The notes: generated by a model from the sequence alone, not told the origin. Shown: positions 1 to 6,442, counted from the stretch's first letter. The stretch: DNA of 9,021 bases from Dehalococcoidia bacterium (GCA_030605045.1 JAUWBK010000034.1:1-9021); one strand, 5' to 3'. Numbers and translations are program-made.

Positions 1-620
1 GCCGCTGGATTCAAAATCAAGCTGAAGATAAGAATTCCACCAATAGACCGCAGGGTGGCGGTTATGGTGGCACCAGTCAAAAACAGGATACCATACAAAA
101 TCAGCGTCGCCGGGATACCCACGGAAAGTGCCATGTCACGATGAAAAATGGTCGCCTGGATTTCTTTATAGAAGGCAAAAACCAGCCCCACCACCACCAC
201 CGCCACTATGCCCAGAAATATAATGTCACCTCTGGTATTGGTGAGGATGCTGCCCCAGAGCAGTTCAAGGGCTCCTGACTTGGTGCCAGGCATCAAACCC
301 ATGAAGAGAAAGGCAATCCCCAGCATGAGAGAAAAGATAACCCCTATCGAGGTTTCGGGGCTGAGCTGTCCCCGGTCAGCCAGCGGGCCGACAATCGCCG
401 CGACAAGGAGGCTAAACACAAAAGCACCAATCAGCGGGTTAAAGCCCAGCCACAGCCCAAGCAGTGCGCCGGCAAAGGCAGCATGCGCCATACACACGCC
501 GATAAAGGGCATATGCATTAGCACCACAAAAACACCAATAGTAGCGCAGGCAATACCTCCCAGAAAAGCAGAAAGGATGGCATTCTGCATGAACTGGTAT
601 TCAAAAATGGACAAGTCCAA
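1..620 (-). CDS. Metal ABC transporter permease, ABC-3 (ZnuB/MntB) family, partial at the left edge
   Basis: This is the membrane channel subunit of a metal-type ABC importer. About 206 residues are visible and the C-terminus lies beyond the left edge; the family is usually about 260-290 residues. The protein is almost wholly hydrophobic helices. It shows family marks: an N-terminal FEYQFMQNA segment, FIGVCMAHAAFAGALLG near residues 39-55 (many relatives have an Asp where V42 stands), SPETSIGVIFSLMLGIA near 87-103, ELLWGSIL near 119-126, and LRSIGGILIFSLILNPA at 190-206. I chose a TTG start at 618-620 because AAGGAG sits 8 bases upstream and this start keeps the conserved N-terminus. An ATG at 588-590 would remove it and has no such site. 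The ATPase gene ends 18 bases upstream, so the two are surely co-transcribed. The metal carried cannot be read from this subunit. Confidence 0.9.
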   Translation of the reverse strand, partial: MDLSIFEYQFMQNAILSAFLGGIACATIGVFVVLMHMPFIGVCMAHAAFAGALLGLWLGFNPLIGAFVFSLLVAAIVGPLADRGQLSPETSIGVIFSLMLGIAFLFMGLMPGTKSGALELLWGSILTNTRGDIIFLGIVAVVVVGLVFAFYKEIQATIFHRDMALSVGIPATLILYGILFLTGATITATLRSIGGILIFSLILNPA

Positions 621-638
621 AGTCGAGACTCCTTAGCA

Positions 639-1415
639 TTAGACTAAAATGTTCTCTCCTCGCCTTTTCTTCACTTCCGAGACGGGCATATCGTATAACC
701 GACCGAGATTATTATCAGTAAGTAGTTCGCTGGGAGAACCTTCGCCCCAGATGAGTCCCTCTTTCATCAATACGATACGGTCACAGGCGACCGGTAAGCA
801 GTTCAGGTCATGGGTAACAAATAAGGTGGTGAGGTGGCGCGAATCATGAATCTGTTTCACCAGTTCCAGAATATCCGTTTGTGCTTTCCAGTCCAGTGAA
901 GCGGTTGGTTCGTCAAGGAGGAATAATCGCGGCTCCTGTGCCAGGCAGCGGGCGATGGCTACTCTTTGCTGCTCACCTCCAGAGAGGTGACCGATAGGTC
1001 GCCGGGCAAGGTGACTCATCCCCACCAGCGCTAACATCTCATCCACCACTTTCCAGTCGTGCTTGCCCGGTCTTGCTAGCAAGCCCAGAAGCCCATATCT
1101 GCCTATCATCACCACCTCACGAACATTCATCGGCATACGCGGGTCTATGTTCTGCACCTGGGCGACATAGCCAACTTTCTTTCTCAGGGAATGGCCGTTA
1201 CCCGGGGTGAGGTAATGGCCCAGCACCCATACCCGCCCACTGAGCAACTTGCCCAGCCCATTAACGATGGTAAGCAGCGTGGTCTTTCCGGCGCCGTTGG
1301 GACCGATGATACCAACGAACTCCCCGGACCCTACTTTAAGGGAGACACCTCGAAGGGCGACATCTTCCCGATAGGAAACGACAGCATTTTCAATATCTAT
1401 CACCGTTTCGCTCAT
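639..1415 (-). CDS. Metal ABC transporter ATP-binding protein
   Basis: This is the cytoplasmic ATPase that powers the neighbouring permease. The 258 residues have every ABC element in order: aromatic A-loop Y15, Walker A GPNGAGKT at 38-45 with K44, Q-loop Q86, signature LSGGEQQR at 144-151, Walker B ending in D168-E169, D-loop D175 and switch His H202 in FVTHD. Length and sequence fit the ZnuC/MntB-type ATPases that pair with ABC-3 permeases. The ATG start follows AAAGGAAG very closely, within a longer purine-rich run, GGAGAAGAAAAAAGGAAG. The gene lies 17 bases after the binding-protein gene and 18 before the permease, which is the normal importer operon order. All catalytic residues are present, so it should be active. 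Metal specificity cannot be told from the ATPase. Confidence 0.95.
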   Translation of the reverse strand: MSETVIDIENAVVSYREDVALRGVSLKVGSGEFVGIIGPNGAGKTTLLTIVNGLGKLLSGRVWVLGHYLTPGNGHSLRKKVGYVAQVQNIDPRMPMNVREVVMIGRYGLLGLLARPGKHDWKVVDEMLALVGMSHLARRPIGHLSGGEQQRVAIARCLAQEPRLFLLDEPTASLDWKAQTDILELVKQIHDSRHLTTLFVTHDLNCLPVACDRIVLMKEGLIWGEGSPSELLTDNNLGRLYDMPVSEVKKRRGENILV

Positions 1416-1432
1416 CTTCCTTTTTTCTTCTC

Positions 1433-2284
1433 CTACTGAGCTATTGTCTCCAGTAACAACTGCACATTATAGTCAATGGCTTTTTCCCAGGTCTCGGTGT
1501 TCTCAAAACCACCGGGGAAATTGGAAAGGATTACTCTAGCACTACCAAGTTCCTCGGCGATGCCGGCACCGGCATCCTTACCACTCTGCATGTTATCGAT
1601 AATCAGGGTTACCTTTGCTTCTCTACCTTTGTCCACCAGTTCCTTTACCACCTGTGGTGTCAGTGAATCAGGTCTGCCGTAAGTAGCGACAATATTAAAC
1701 CCCGCCCACTGGACAAATCCGGCCTGTTGCTCGTCACACATTACATTGACGCTGGAAGCGTTTGTCTTGGCGAGCCTGTCTTTTATCTCAGCACCTTTAG
1801 CCTCAATCTTATCGGCAAGTTCCGCTGCCGATTTCTGATAGTCCGAGCTGTTTTTGGTATCTACCTGAGACAAAGTAGCGGTAATCTTAGTTATTGCCTC
1901 TACTTGTACTGGTGGCGTCATCCAGTTGCCCTTGATATCAATCTTAACCACGGTGAGGTCAGGATTATTGGCTGAGGCGATGAGCTCCTGAGAAAACATT
2001 TCCCCCTGCCAGCCATGCAGGAGAAAGAGGTCAGCATCAGCTAATCTCTTAATATCACTGGGCTTGACGTCAAAGTGTCCGGGACACTGTGCCGGCGGAA
2101 TAATATTGGTCACATCAATCCTATCACCCCCTACCCGTTCCACGATTTGAACAATTAGGGAGGTGCTAGTAACCACCTTGAGTTTTGACGCAGTTGCTGG
2201 CGAGCAACCACCCAGAGGTGAAGCAAAAACAAGACTCAGGACTAGAATTATGATGACGAAAATAGTAAGTCTTTTCACAAACAC
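1433..2284 (-). CDS. Lipoprotein substrate-binding protein of a metal ABC transporter, with atypical ligands
   Basis: This is the extracytoplasmic capture subunit, ZnuA/TroA-like fold, 283 residues. Residues 1-26 form a lipoprotein signal peptide (K4-R5, hydrophobic stretch 7-21, lipobox LGGC), so C27 should be lipidated and hold the protein on the outer face of the membrane. The mature N-terminus KLKVVTSTSLI and PGHFDVKPSDIKRLADADL at 68-86 are typical of the family and keep the first ligand, H70. Three other usual ligand sites look changed: GNPH-type motif reads GNWM (119-122), the HxAF-like motif reads DEQQAGF (184-190), and the late acidic site reads IDNMQSG. C67 and H90 are possible substitutes. 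The start is GTG at 2282-2284, 7 bases after AAGAG; a second GTG at 2276-2278 is possible. Membership of the family is firm, but the cargo metal is uncertain. Confidence 0.88.
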   Translation of the reverse strand: MFVKRLTIFVIIILVLSLVFASPLGGCSPATASKLKVVTSTSLIVQIVERVGGDRIDVTNIIPPAQCPGHFDVKPSDIKRLADADLFLLHGWQGEMFSQELIASANNPDLTVVKIDIKGNWMTPPVQVEAITKITATLSQVDTKNSSDYQKSAAELADKIEAKGAEIKDRLAKTNASSVNVMCDEQQAGFVQWAGFNIVATYGRPDSLTPQVVKELVDKGREAKVTLIIDNMQSGKDAGAGIAEELGSARVILSNFPGGFENTETWEKAIDYNVQLLLETIAQ

Positions 2285-2316
2285 AAATTCACTCTTTTAA
2301 TTTTGAGCAATATAAT

Positions 2317-2335
2317 GCATCTGCAATTAATCGCA
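2317..2335. promoter_or_regulatory. Candidate Fur-family operator upstream of the binding-protein gene
   Basis: The word GCATCTGCAATTAA at 2317-2330 matches 13 of 14 bases with GCATTTGCAATTAA at 2837-2850, upstream of the regulator gene. The overlapping TGCAATTAATCGCA at 2322-2335 is a near-palindrome, with six of seven base pairs symmetric. It lies 38 bases before the GTG start of the binding-protein gene, in the 68-base gap after the regulator. I infer that the regulator binds here to repress uptake when metal is plentiful. I could not place a convincing separate promoter in this gap, so transcription may read through from the regulator's promoter. Confidence 0.45.
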
Positions 2336-2352
2336 CCAGCAAGCTAAAAAAA

Positions 2353-2775
2353 TTATTGATTACAATTGGTACAGCGTCCGAAAATGGCCAAGTGCCTCAA
2401 ATCGGCACTGAATTTATATTCCCGCAGTAAATGGCTCTGCAAAGAAGACAGCACTGATTCATCAAGGTCAATTATCGCCCCACACTCCTGGCAGACTAAG
2501 TGATGGTGGTGTCCTTTGTCGACGGGGTGGTATCTCACCCGGCCTCCACCGAGGTCAGTCTCCGTCACCAGGTCGAGCCGTTTCAGCAGGTCCAGAGTGC
2601 GATAAACGGTTGAGATGTTCACGTAAGGATATTTAGCCACCACCTGAGCATAAATTTCTTCGGCACTAATGTGATGGTCACTATTGGCAATCGCCGACAG
2701 AACCAGCATGCGCTGCGGCGTCAGGCGATACCCCTGCTCGCTTAATCGACTAATTAGATCTCCGTCTTGCCTCAC
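2353..2775 (-). CDS. Fur-family metal-responsive transcriptional regulator (Fur/Zur/PerR type)
   Basis: This is a cytoplasmic DNA-binding repressor of 140 residues, the usual length of the family. The N-terminal winged-helix domain shows GYRLTPQR at 15-22 and the recognition helix NISTVYRTLDLL at 53-64. The C-terminal dimerisation domain has HHHH at 89-92 followed by CQEC at 95-98, and ends with CTNC at 135-138. The two CxxC pairs are the structural zinc site of the family. H83, the 89-92 cluster, H115 and H128 can form regulatory metal sites. The start is GTG at 2773-2775, with GAGGG 4 bases upstream; no better start lies nearby. It is the first gene before a metal importer, so control of that importer (and probably itself) is likely. 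Fur, Zur, Mur and PerR subtypes cannot be separated from sequence alone. Confidence 0.93.
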   Translation of the reverse strand: MRQDGDLISRLSEQGYRLTPQRMLVLSAIANSDHHISAEEIYAQVVAKYPYVNISTVYRTLDLLKRLDLVTETDLGGGRVRYHPVDKGHHHHLVCQECGAIIDLDESVLSSLQSHLLREYKFSADLRHLAIFGRCTNCNQ

Positions 2776-2806
2776 TTAACCCTCAACTAATTAGAGAAAC
2801 TACGAA

Positions 2807-2836
2807 AGTATAGCAGAACTTAAAAAACTTATGCAA
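2807..2836 (-). promoter_or_regulatory. Promoter of the Fur-family regulator gene
   Basis: Read on the minus strand, TTGCAT (2831-2836) and TATACT (2807-2812) are separated by 18 bases, and a TGC just before the -10 box makes it an extended -10 element. It lies 31 bases upstream of the GTG start. The -35 box overlaps the TGCAA palindrome described separately, so a bound repressor would block RNA polymerase here. Confidence 0.55.
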
Positions 2837-2850
2837 GCATTTGCAATTAA
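2832..2850. promoter_or_regulatory. Candidate autoregulatory operator of the Fur-family regulator
   Basis: TGCAAGCATTTGCA at 2832-2845 is an inverted repeat with perfect 5-base arms (TGCAA and TTGCA) and a 4-base centre. It overlaps GCATTTGCAATTAA at 2837-2850, the word shared with the region before the binding-protein gene. A further TTGCAA lies at 2863-2868. The site overlaps the -35 box of the regulator's promoter, which suggests self-repression. This is not the classic GATAATGATTATC-type Fur box. Confidence 0.45.
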
Positions 2851-2875
2851 AACTAATTTCTTTTGCAACTATTTT

Positions 2876-3325
2876 TCAAAATTTTTCGCTGCTATCCAGC
2901 ATGATGGTCACCGGGCCGTCGTTATGGATTTCTACCTGCATATACGCCTGAAAGCGTCCCGTCGCCACCTTCAAGCCAGTGGCCCGAGTCTGTTCCACAA
3001 AGTAGTCAAATAACTCTTCGGCTTGAACTGGTGCTGCTGCCTCAGTAAAACTAGGACGGCGTCCCTTCTTGGTATCAGCCAAGAGAGTAAACTGGCTCAC
3101 CAGCAGTAACTCGGCGTTAATATCCAGAGCCGAAAGGTTAAATTTGCCTTCTTCATCAGCAAAAATGCGCAGGTTGACAATTTTTTGTGCCAAATACTGC
3201 GCATCCTTTTCGGTATCCCCACTGGCTACGCCGAGAAAAACCACCAGTCCCTGGCCTATCTTACCCACTTCCTCATTACCAATACTGACCGAAGCTCGGG
3301 TAACTCGTTGTAGCAGTGCTTTCAT
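2876..3325 (-). CDS. dtd: D-aminoacyl-tRNA deacylase (D-Tyr-tRNA deacylase)
   Basis: This cytoplasmic enzyme hydrolyses D-amino acids (and mischarged glycine) from tRNA, a proofreading step in translation. The product is 149 residues, the standard DTD length. It begins MKALLQRVTRASV, the usual DTD N-terminus, and carries both active-site signatures: SQFTL at 77-81 and the Gly-cisPro loop in NDGPVT at 135-140. GRRPSF at 88-93 is also conserved. The reading frame is open much further upstream, to 3481, but that part overlaps fmdB in another frame and resembles nothing, so I start at the ATG at 3323-3325, with AAGGGA upstream. It lies 4 bases after fmdB, so the two genes form one transcript. It is complete and should be functional. 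Confidence 0.95.
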   Translation of the reverse strand: MKALLQRVTRASVSIGNEEVGKIGQGLVVFLGVASGDTEKDAQYLAQKIVNLRIFADEEGKFNLSALDINAELLLVSQFTLLADTKKGRRPSFTEAAAPVQAEELFDYFVEQTRATGLKVATGRFQAYMQVEIHNDGPVTIMLDSSEKF

Positions 3326-3329
3326 GACA

Positions 3330-3593
3330 CTACTTCCCTTTCTCTTCCCCTTTTCCTTTGCTGGGCAATTCTTCCTTACTCTTCTCAGGCACCTTACTCC
3401 CTTCAGGATTTTTACTCTTACGGCTATCGGTAATATAGAAGCCGCTGCCCTTAAAAATAACCGGAATCGAGTGAATGACACGCTGAGCTTTCCCCTGGCA
3501 TTCAGGGCACATCGCTACCGGCTCTTCATCAAAACTCTGCTTCCTTTCAAAACGGCTCTGACAAACACCACACTCATATTCATAAGTCGGCAC
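3330..3593 (-). CDS. FmdB/CxxC-CxxC zinc-ribbon family small protein
   Basis: This is an 87-residue protein of the FmdB zinc-ribbon family, named after a putative regulator of formamidase genes in Methylophilus; its biochemical role is not settled. MPTYEYEC at the N-terminus, C8-x2-C11 and C29-x2-C32 form one zinc ribbon, and the conserved FKGSGFYITD follows at 47-56. Residues 57-87 are a charged tail rich in Lys, Glu and Ser, probably disordered. The start is GTG at 3591-3593, preceded by GAGGTG. It lies 4 bases before dtd and should be co-transcribed with it. Nothing nearby points to formamide metabolism, so the name should be read as a domain name, not a function. Confidence 0.88.
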   Translation of the reverse strand: MPTYEYECGVCQSRFERKQSFDEEPVAMCPECQGKAQRVIHSIPVIFKGSGFYITDSRKSKNPEGSKVPEKSKEELPSKGKGEEKGK

Positions 3594-3624
3594 TACTTCA
3601 CCTCACACCAAATTTCCCCGAAAT

Positions 3625-3654
3625 ATTTTACCGTATTAGCTCAGCTTCAGGCAA
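3625..3654 (-). promoter_or_regulatory. Putative promoter of fmdB-dtd
   Basis: On the minus strand TTGCCT (3649-3654) and TAAAAT (3625-3630) are 18 bases apart, and the -10 box ends 31 bases before the GTG start of fmdB. The -35 box matches four of six consensus bases and the -10 box five of six. No other promoter-like pair in the gap fits as well. Confidence 0.4.
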
Positions 3655-3795
3655 ATTATGATTGTCGCCTGATTTTTCAAAACTTCAATGCTCCGCCTAG
3701 ACTTGTTAACAAAAAAGAGGTAAAATTAAATAAATGAACGCGTAATTGGAAGTAAATAATATGTATTTAGCAGTTATTTGCTTATTATTAGGGAA

Positions 3796-3830
3796 AAGAA
3801 GCACTGTGCCTGATTAAGCCAGTGCTTCTT
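3796..3830 (+). other. Hairpin in the leader of the SWIM gene
   Basis: AAGAAGCACTG at 3796-3806 and CAGTGCTTCTT at 3820-3830 are perfect 11-base arms. Two further GC pairs (3808-3809 with 3818-3819) can form inside after a single bulged T. The right arm ends 5 bases before the ribosome binding site of the SWIM gene. There is no T-run on the plus strand. On the minus strand the stem is followed by TTTTCCC, but no gene on that strand ends here, so a terminator role is unlikely. It may be a translational control element, an mRNA 5' stabiliser or a small repeat. The rest of the 254-base gap 3594-3847 is AT-rich, and apart from the fmdB promoter I see nothing firm in it. Confidence 0.6.
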
Positions 3831-3835
3831 AGGTT

Positions 3836-3842
3836 AAGGAGG
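3836..3842 (+). promoter_or_regulatory. Very strong ribosome binding site that decides the SWIM gene start
   Basis: AAGGAGG matches the anti-Shine-Dalgarno sequence completely. It lies 8 bases before the ATG at 3851 and 5 before the in-frame TTG at 3848. The more usual spacing and codon favour ATG. Of all sites in the window this is the longest match to the 16S rRNA tail. Confidence 0.7.
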
Positions 3843-3850
3843 GAGAATTG

Positions 3851-4114
3851 ATGCAGTCCAGTTTAATTGGCAAGATCGAAAAAGCCAAGCGCTACGCCCA
3901 AGAGACGGACCGGGTTACCTTCTCCGAACTCTCCGTAAAATTCCGTGGTGAGAATGATAACTACAATACCAGCTACAAAGATGGCAAGTGGCATTGTTCC
4001 TGCCACTTCTTCTCCAGTTGGGGGCTCTGCAGCCATACTATGGCGCTGCAGAAAATCCTGGGCAATATGCTACCCTCAGAAGCTCAGACCACCCAATATG
4101 AGATTACCCGATAA
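3851..4114 (+). CDS. Small SWIM zinc-finger protein
   Basis: This is an 87-residue protein that is essentially one SWIM domain. The zinc ligands are C49-x-C51 and C60-x-H62, in the segment WHCSCHFF...GLCSHTMAL. An N-terminal basic helix (SLIGKIEKAKRYAQE) and a beta-rich part (VTFSELSVKFRGEN, NTSYKDGKW) precede them, as in longer SWIM proteins. SWIM domains are predicted to bind DNA or protein and are usually attached to SNF2 helicases, transposases or ubiquitin ligases; here nothing is attached. I place the start at ATG 3851 (see the ribosome binding site). The next gene, pyrF, begins 64 bases downstream with no terminator visible, so co-transcription is possible. The cellular role is unknown. 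Confidence 0.85.
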   Translation: MQSSLIGKIEKAKRYAQETDRVTFSELSVKFRGENDNYNTSYKDGKWHCSCHFFSSWGLCSHTMALQKILGNMLPSEAQTTQYEITR

Positions 4115-4178
4115 CTGTGGCTAACGACTTGCTGCCTACTATTATCCCTCTCACCATCCAACCTTCAGGGAGAATGCG

Positions 4179-5000
4179 GTGAATTTCATCGAAAAGCTGA
4201 CCCAAGCAATGCAAAGAAACAAGAGTTTACTCTGTGTTGGGCTTGACCCTGACCCAGAGCGAATGCCTGATGAAGTTAGTGTTTTTGAATTTAACCGGGA
4301 AATTATTGAGGCTACCGCTGATTTAGTATGCGCCTATAAACTCAACTTTGCCTTCTACGAGGTTCTAGGAGACGAGGGACTCGATGCCCTGAAGCGCACC
4401 ATTAGACACATTCCTGACGATATACCGGTAATCGGCGACGCCAAGCGGGGTGATATCGGTAGTACGGCCAAAGCCTATGCCAAAGCTATCTTTACTAACT
4501 TTAATTTTGATGCGACGACGGTGAATCCTTACCTTGGCTTCGACTCGATAGAGCCCTTTATCCAGTATCGTGACCGGGGGGTGTTCATTCTGTGCCGGAC
4601 ATCAAACACTGGCGCCACCGATTTTCAGGGGCTCTTTGCCGAGGTAGAAGATGGCGGCAATCGTCCCCTATTTGAAATAGTCGCCCTCAAAGCCAGTCAG
4701 TGGAACGTGCACGGCAACATCGGACTAGTTGTTGGCGCCACATATCCCGAAGAATTAAGGCTCATCCGAAGCAACCACCCCAATATGCCACTTTTAATAC
4801 CAGGTATCGGTGCCCAAGGCGGCGACCTAGCCCTAACCGTCCGTTATGGGGTTGATAGTAAAGGCGAGAACGCCATTATTAACTCCTCCCGTCAAATTAT
4901 CTATGCCTCACAGGGAAAAGATTTTGCCCAAGCGGCACGCCGTGTCGCTACTGGGCTAAGAGACCAGATTAATTATCATCGATCTACGCTTACTTCTTAG
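4179..5000 (+). CDS. pyrF: Orotidine 5'-phosphate decarboxylase, subfamily 2
   Basis: This enzyme decarboxylates OMP to UMP, the last step of de novo pyrimidine synthesis, in the cytoplasm. The 273 residues fit the longer subfamily 2 (about 270-310) rather than the E. coli type (about 245). Family marks are LLCVGLDPDPERMP at 17-30, the catalytic DAKRGDIGSTA at 87-97 (D87, K89, D92), the substrate-barrel motif TTVNPYLGFDSIEPF, and the phosphate-binding LIPGIGAQGGD near 208-218. The start is GTG at 4179-4181, 6 bases after AGGGAG. An ATG at 4174 is out of frame and closes at once. Other pyr genes are not in the window. The DUF951 gene follows after 29 bases. Confidence 0.96.
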   Translation: MNFIEKLTQAMQRNKSLLCVGLDPDPERMPDEVSVFEFNREIIEATADLVCAYKLNFAFYEVLGDEGLDALKRTIRHIPDDIPVIGDAKRGDIGSTAKAYAKAIFTNFNFDATTVNPYLGFDSIEPFIQYRDRGVFILCRTSNTGATDFQGLFAEVEDGGNRPLFEIVALKASQWNVHGNIGLVVGATYPEELRLIRSNHPNMPLLIPGIGAQGGDLALTVRYGVDSKGENAIINSSRQIIYASQGKDFAQAARRVATGLRDQINYHRSTLTS

Positions 5001-5029
5001 CCAGATACTAGCGCTTCGAGGCAAAAAGT

Positions 5030-5221
5030 ATGGTCATGGAAATAAAGTTGGGTGATGTCGTCTGCCTCAAGAAAAAACACCCCTGCGGCAGTTACGAATG
5101 GCAGGTAGTGAGACTCGGTGCTGATATCGGGATTAAATGCCTTAAATGTCAACACCGCGTCCTTCTGGAGAGAAGCGTCTTTGAACGCAGAGTGAAACAA
5201 TTTATTTCTCGTGGTGAATAA
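5030..5221 (+). CDS. DUF951 family small zinc-binding-like protein
   Basis: This is a 63-residue protein that matches the conserved DUF951 family pattern: MEIKLGDVV, then [11 protein letters not shown] at 14-24, [10 protein letters not shown] at 28-37 and CLKC at 37-40, with FERRVK near the end. C19 with C37 and C40 (and H17 or C12) could bind zinc, which is inference. The family's function is unknown; in Firmicutes its members often lie near chromosome-partitioning or translation genes. ATG at 5030 follows GAGG by 8 bases; a second in-frame ATG at 5036 is less well placed. The stop TAA (5219-5221) touches the dinB start with no gap, so the two are almost certainly translated from one message and may be coupled. 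Confidence 0.88.
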   Translation: MVMEIKLGDVVCLKKKHPCGSYEWQVVRLGADIGIKCLKCQHRVLLERSVFERRVKQFISRGE

Positions 5222-6442
5222 ATGGCCCGCCGAATTATGCATATTGATTTGGACGCCTTCTTTGTCTCCGTAGAGCAAGTACTGAATCCCGAACTGAAAG
5301 GCAAACCGGTGGTCGTCGGCGGTAAGCCTGACCGAAGAGGTGTCGTTGCTGCCGCCTCCTATGAAGCCCGTGCTTTTGGAGTACATTCGGCGATGCCGCT
5401 GGCTACCGCCAGCCGTCTTTGCCCCCAGGCTATCTTCATCGAAGGCAACTTTGCCAAATATCGAGATTCCTCACAAAAATTTATGGCGATTCTGGCTGAT
5501 TTTTCCCCCTACCTTGAGCCACTGGGCATTGATGAAGCCTATCTTGACGCCACCGGTTTTGAGTCTATCCATGGCTCAATCCGCCAAATGGCAGTCAAGA
5601 TAAGACAACGGATTAAAGATGAACTAGGCCTTTGTGCCTCAGTAGGCATCGCCAGCAGTAAGGTAGTCGCCAAGGTTGCTTCGGACTTATCCAAACCGGA
5701 CGGCCTACTGGAAGTACCGGCGGGAAAGGAACGTTCTTTTCTGAAGCCTTTACCAATAGCTAAGTTGCCCGGAATTGGCAAAAAGAGTGAGCGAATATTA
5801 AAAGGTTTAGGCATCAGTACCATCGGGCAACTGGCTACCCTACCCTTATATATACTTAAAAGCCACTTTGGCGCTTACGGTAAGCTAATCCATGACCATG
5901 CCAACGGTATTGGCGATGACAAAGTGGAGCCTCCCGCCGCCGCCAAGTCCACCAGCCGAGAAACCACCTTTGCCCAAGACACCAGGGACGCCTCGTTCCT
6001 GAAGGCAACACTACGTTACCTCAGCGAACGGGTGGGCAGTGATTTACGTGAGAAAGGGAAGCTAGCACGGTGCGTAACCCTGAAGCTGAGATATGCTGAT
6101 TTCAGCACGATTACCCGTCAGCAAACCCTTAAGCAGGCCAGCGATACTGACCAGACTATATTCACCACTGGACTAAGGCTACTCAAGAACGAGTTACCCC
6201 GGGAAAAGCAGGCGGTTCGCCTTATTGGCATCGGGGTATCAAATCTGGTGGAATCTAGTCGGCAGCTAGACATGCTGGACTTATCTGCCCAAAGACTGGA
6301 AAAGTTAAACACCGCGATTGACCGCATCCGCCAAAAATACGGCTTTACCGCAATACAAACGGGCAGGACACTGCGGCTAAAAGATATCTTTCCTGAAACC
6401 GAGGGGGGCTACACTCTGCATACGCCGAGTTTATCGAGGTAG
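5222..6442 (+). CDS. dinB: DNA polymerase IV (Y-family translesion polymerase)
   Basis: This polymerase copies past damaged bases and lacks proofreading. The 406 residues contain HIDLDAFFVSVE at 7-18 (metal ligands D9 and D11; steric-gate Phe F14), YEARAFGVHSAMP at 47-59 and IDEAYLD at 103-109 (D104, E105). The thumb has a helix-hairpin-helix, KLPGIGKKSERIL, near 180-193, followed by a little-finger domain. QLDML late in the protein is a likely variant of the beta-clamp-binding QLxLF motif. Position 102 is Gly where most DinB proteins have Ser. The catalytic acids are intact, so it should be active. The start ATG abuts the upstream stop; only a weak GGTGA lies before it, which suits translational coupling. 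I see no LexA-type box upstream, so SOS control is not supported here. Confidence 0.96.
   Translation: MARRIMHIDLDAFFVSVEQVLNPELKGKPVVVGGKPDRRGVVAAASYEARAFGVHSAMPLATASRLCPQAIFIEGNFAKYRDSSQKFMAILADFSPYLEPLGIDEAYLDATGFESIHGSIRQMAVKIRQRIKDELGLCASVGIASSKVVAKVASDLSKPDGLLEVPAGKERSFLKPLPIAKLPGIGKKSERILKGLGISTIGQLATLPLYILKSHFGAYGKLIHDHANGIGDDKVEPPAAAKSTSRETTFAQDTRDASFLKATLRYLSERVGSDLREKGKLARCVTLKLRYADFSTITRQQTLKQASDTDQTIFTTGLRLLKNELPREKQAVRLIGIGVSNLVESSRQLDMLDLSAQRLEKLNTAIDRIRQKYGFTAIQTGRTLRLKDIFPETEGGYTLHTPSLSR

Noticed and set aside
208..636. Plus-strand open frame of 142 codons at the left end
   Set aside because: It is antisense to the ABC-3 permease, whose minus-strand frame shows clear family motifs. 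The plus-strand product is low-complexity and resembles nothing.
2861..2885. AT-rich TTTTTGAAAAAT stretch after dtd as a terminator
   Set aside because: There is no GC-rich stem before the T-run. It is better explained as the upstream region of the Fur-family promoter.
3326..3481. N-terminal extension of dtd (open frame back to 3481)
   Set aside because: The extension is read through the fmdB coding region in another frame and is basic, non-conserved sequence. The ATG at 3325 gives the exact usual DTD N-terminus.
3069..3737. Plus-strand open frame of 222 codons
   Set aside because: It runs antisense across dtd and fmdB, both of which have strong family motifs. No ribosome site or recognisable domain supports it.
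3848..3850. TTG as start of the SWIM gene
   Set aside because: The adjacent in-frame ATG at 3851 has the better codon and an 8-base spacing to AAGGAGG.
4997..5386. Minus-strand open frame of 129 codons
   Set aside because: It is the shadow of the DUF951 and dinB genes, which are supported by motifs and spacing.
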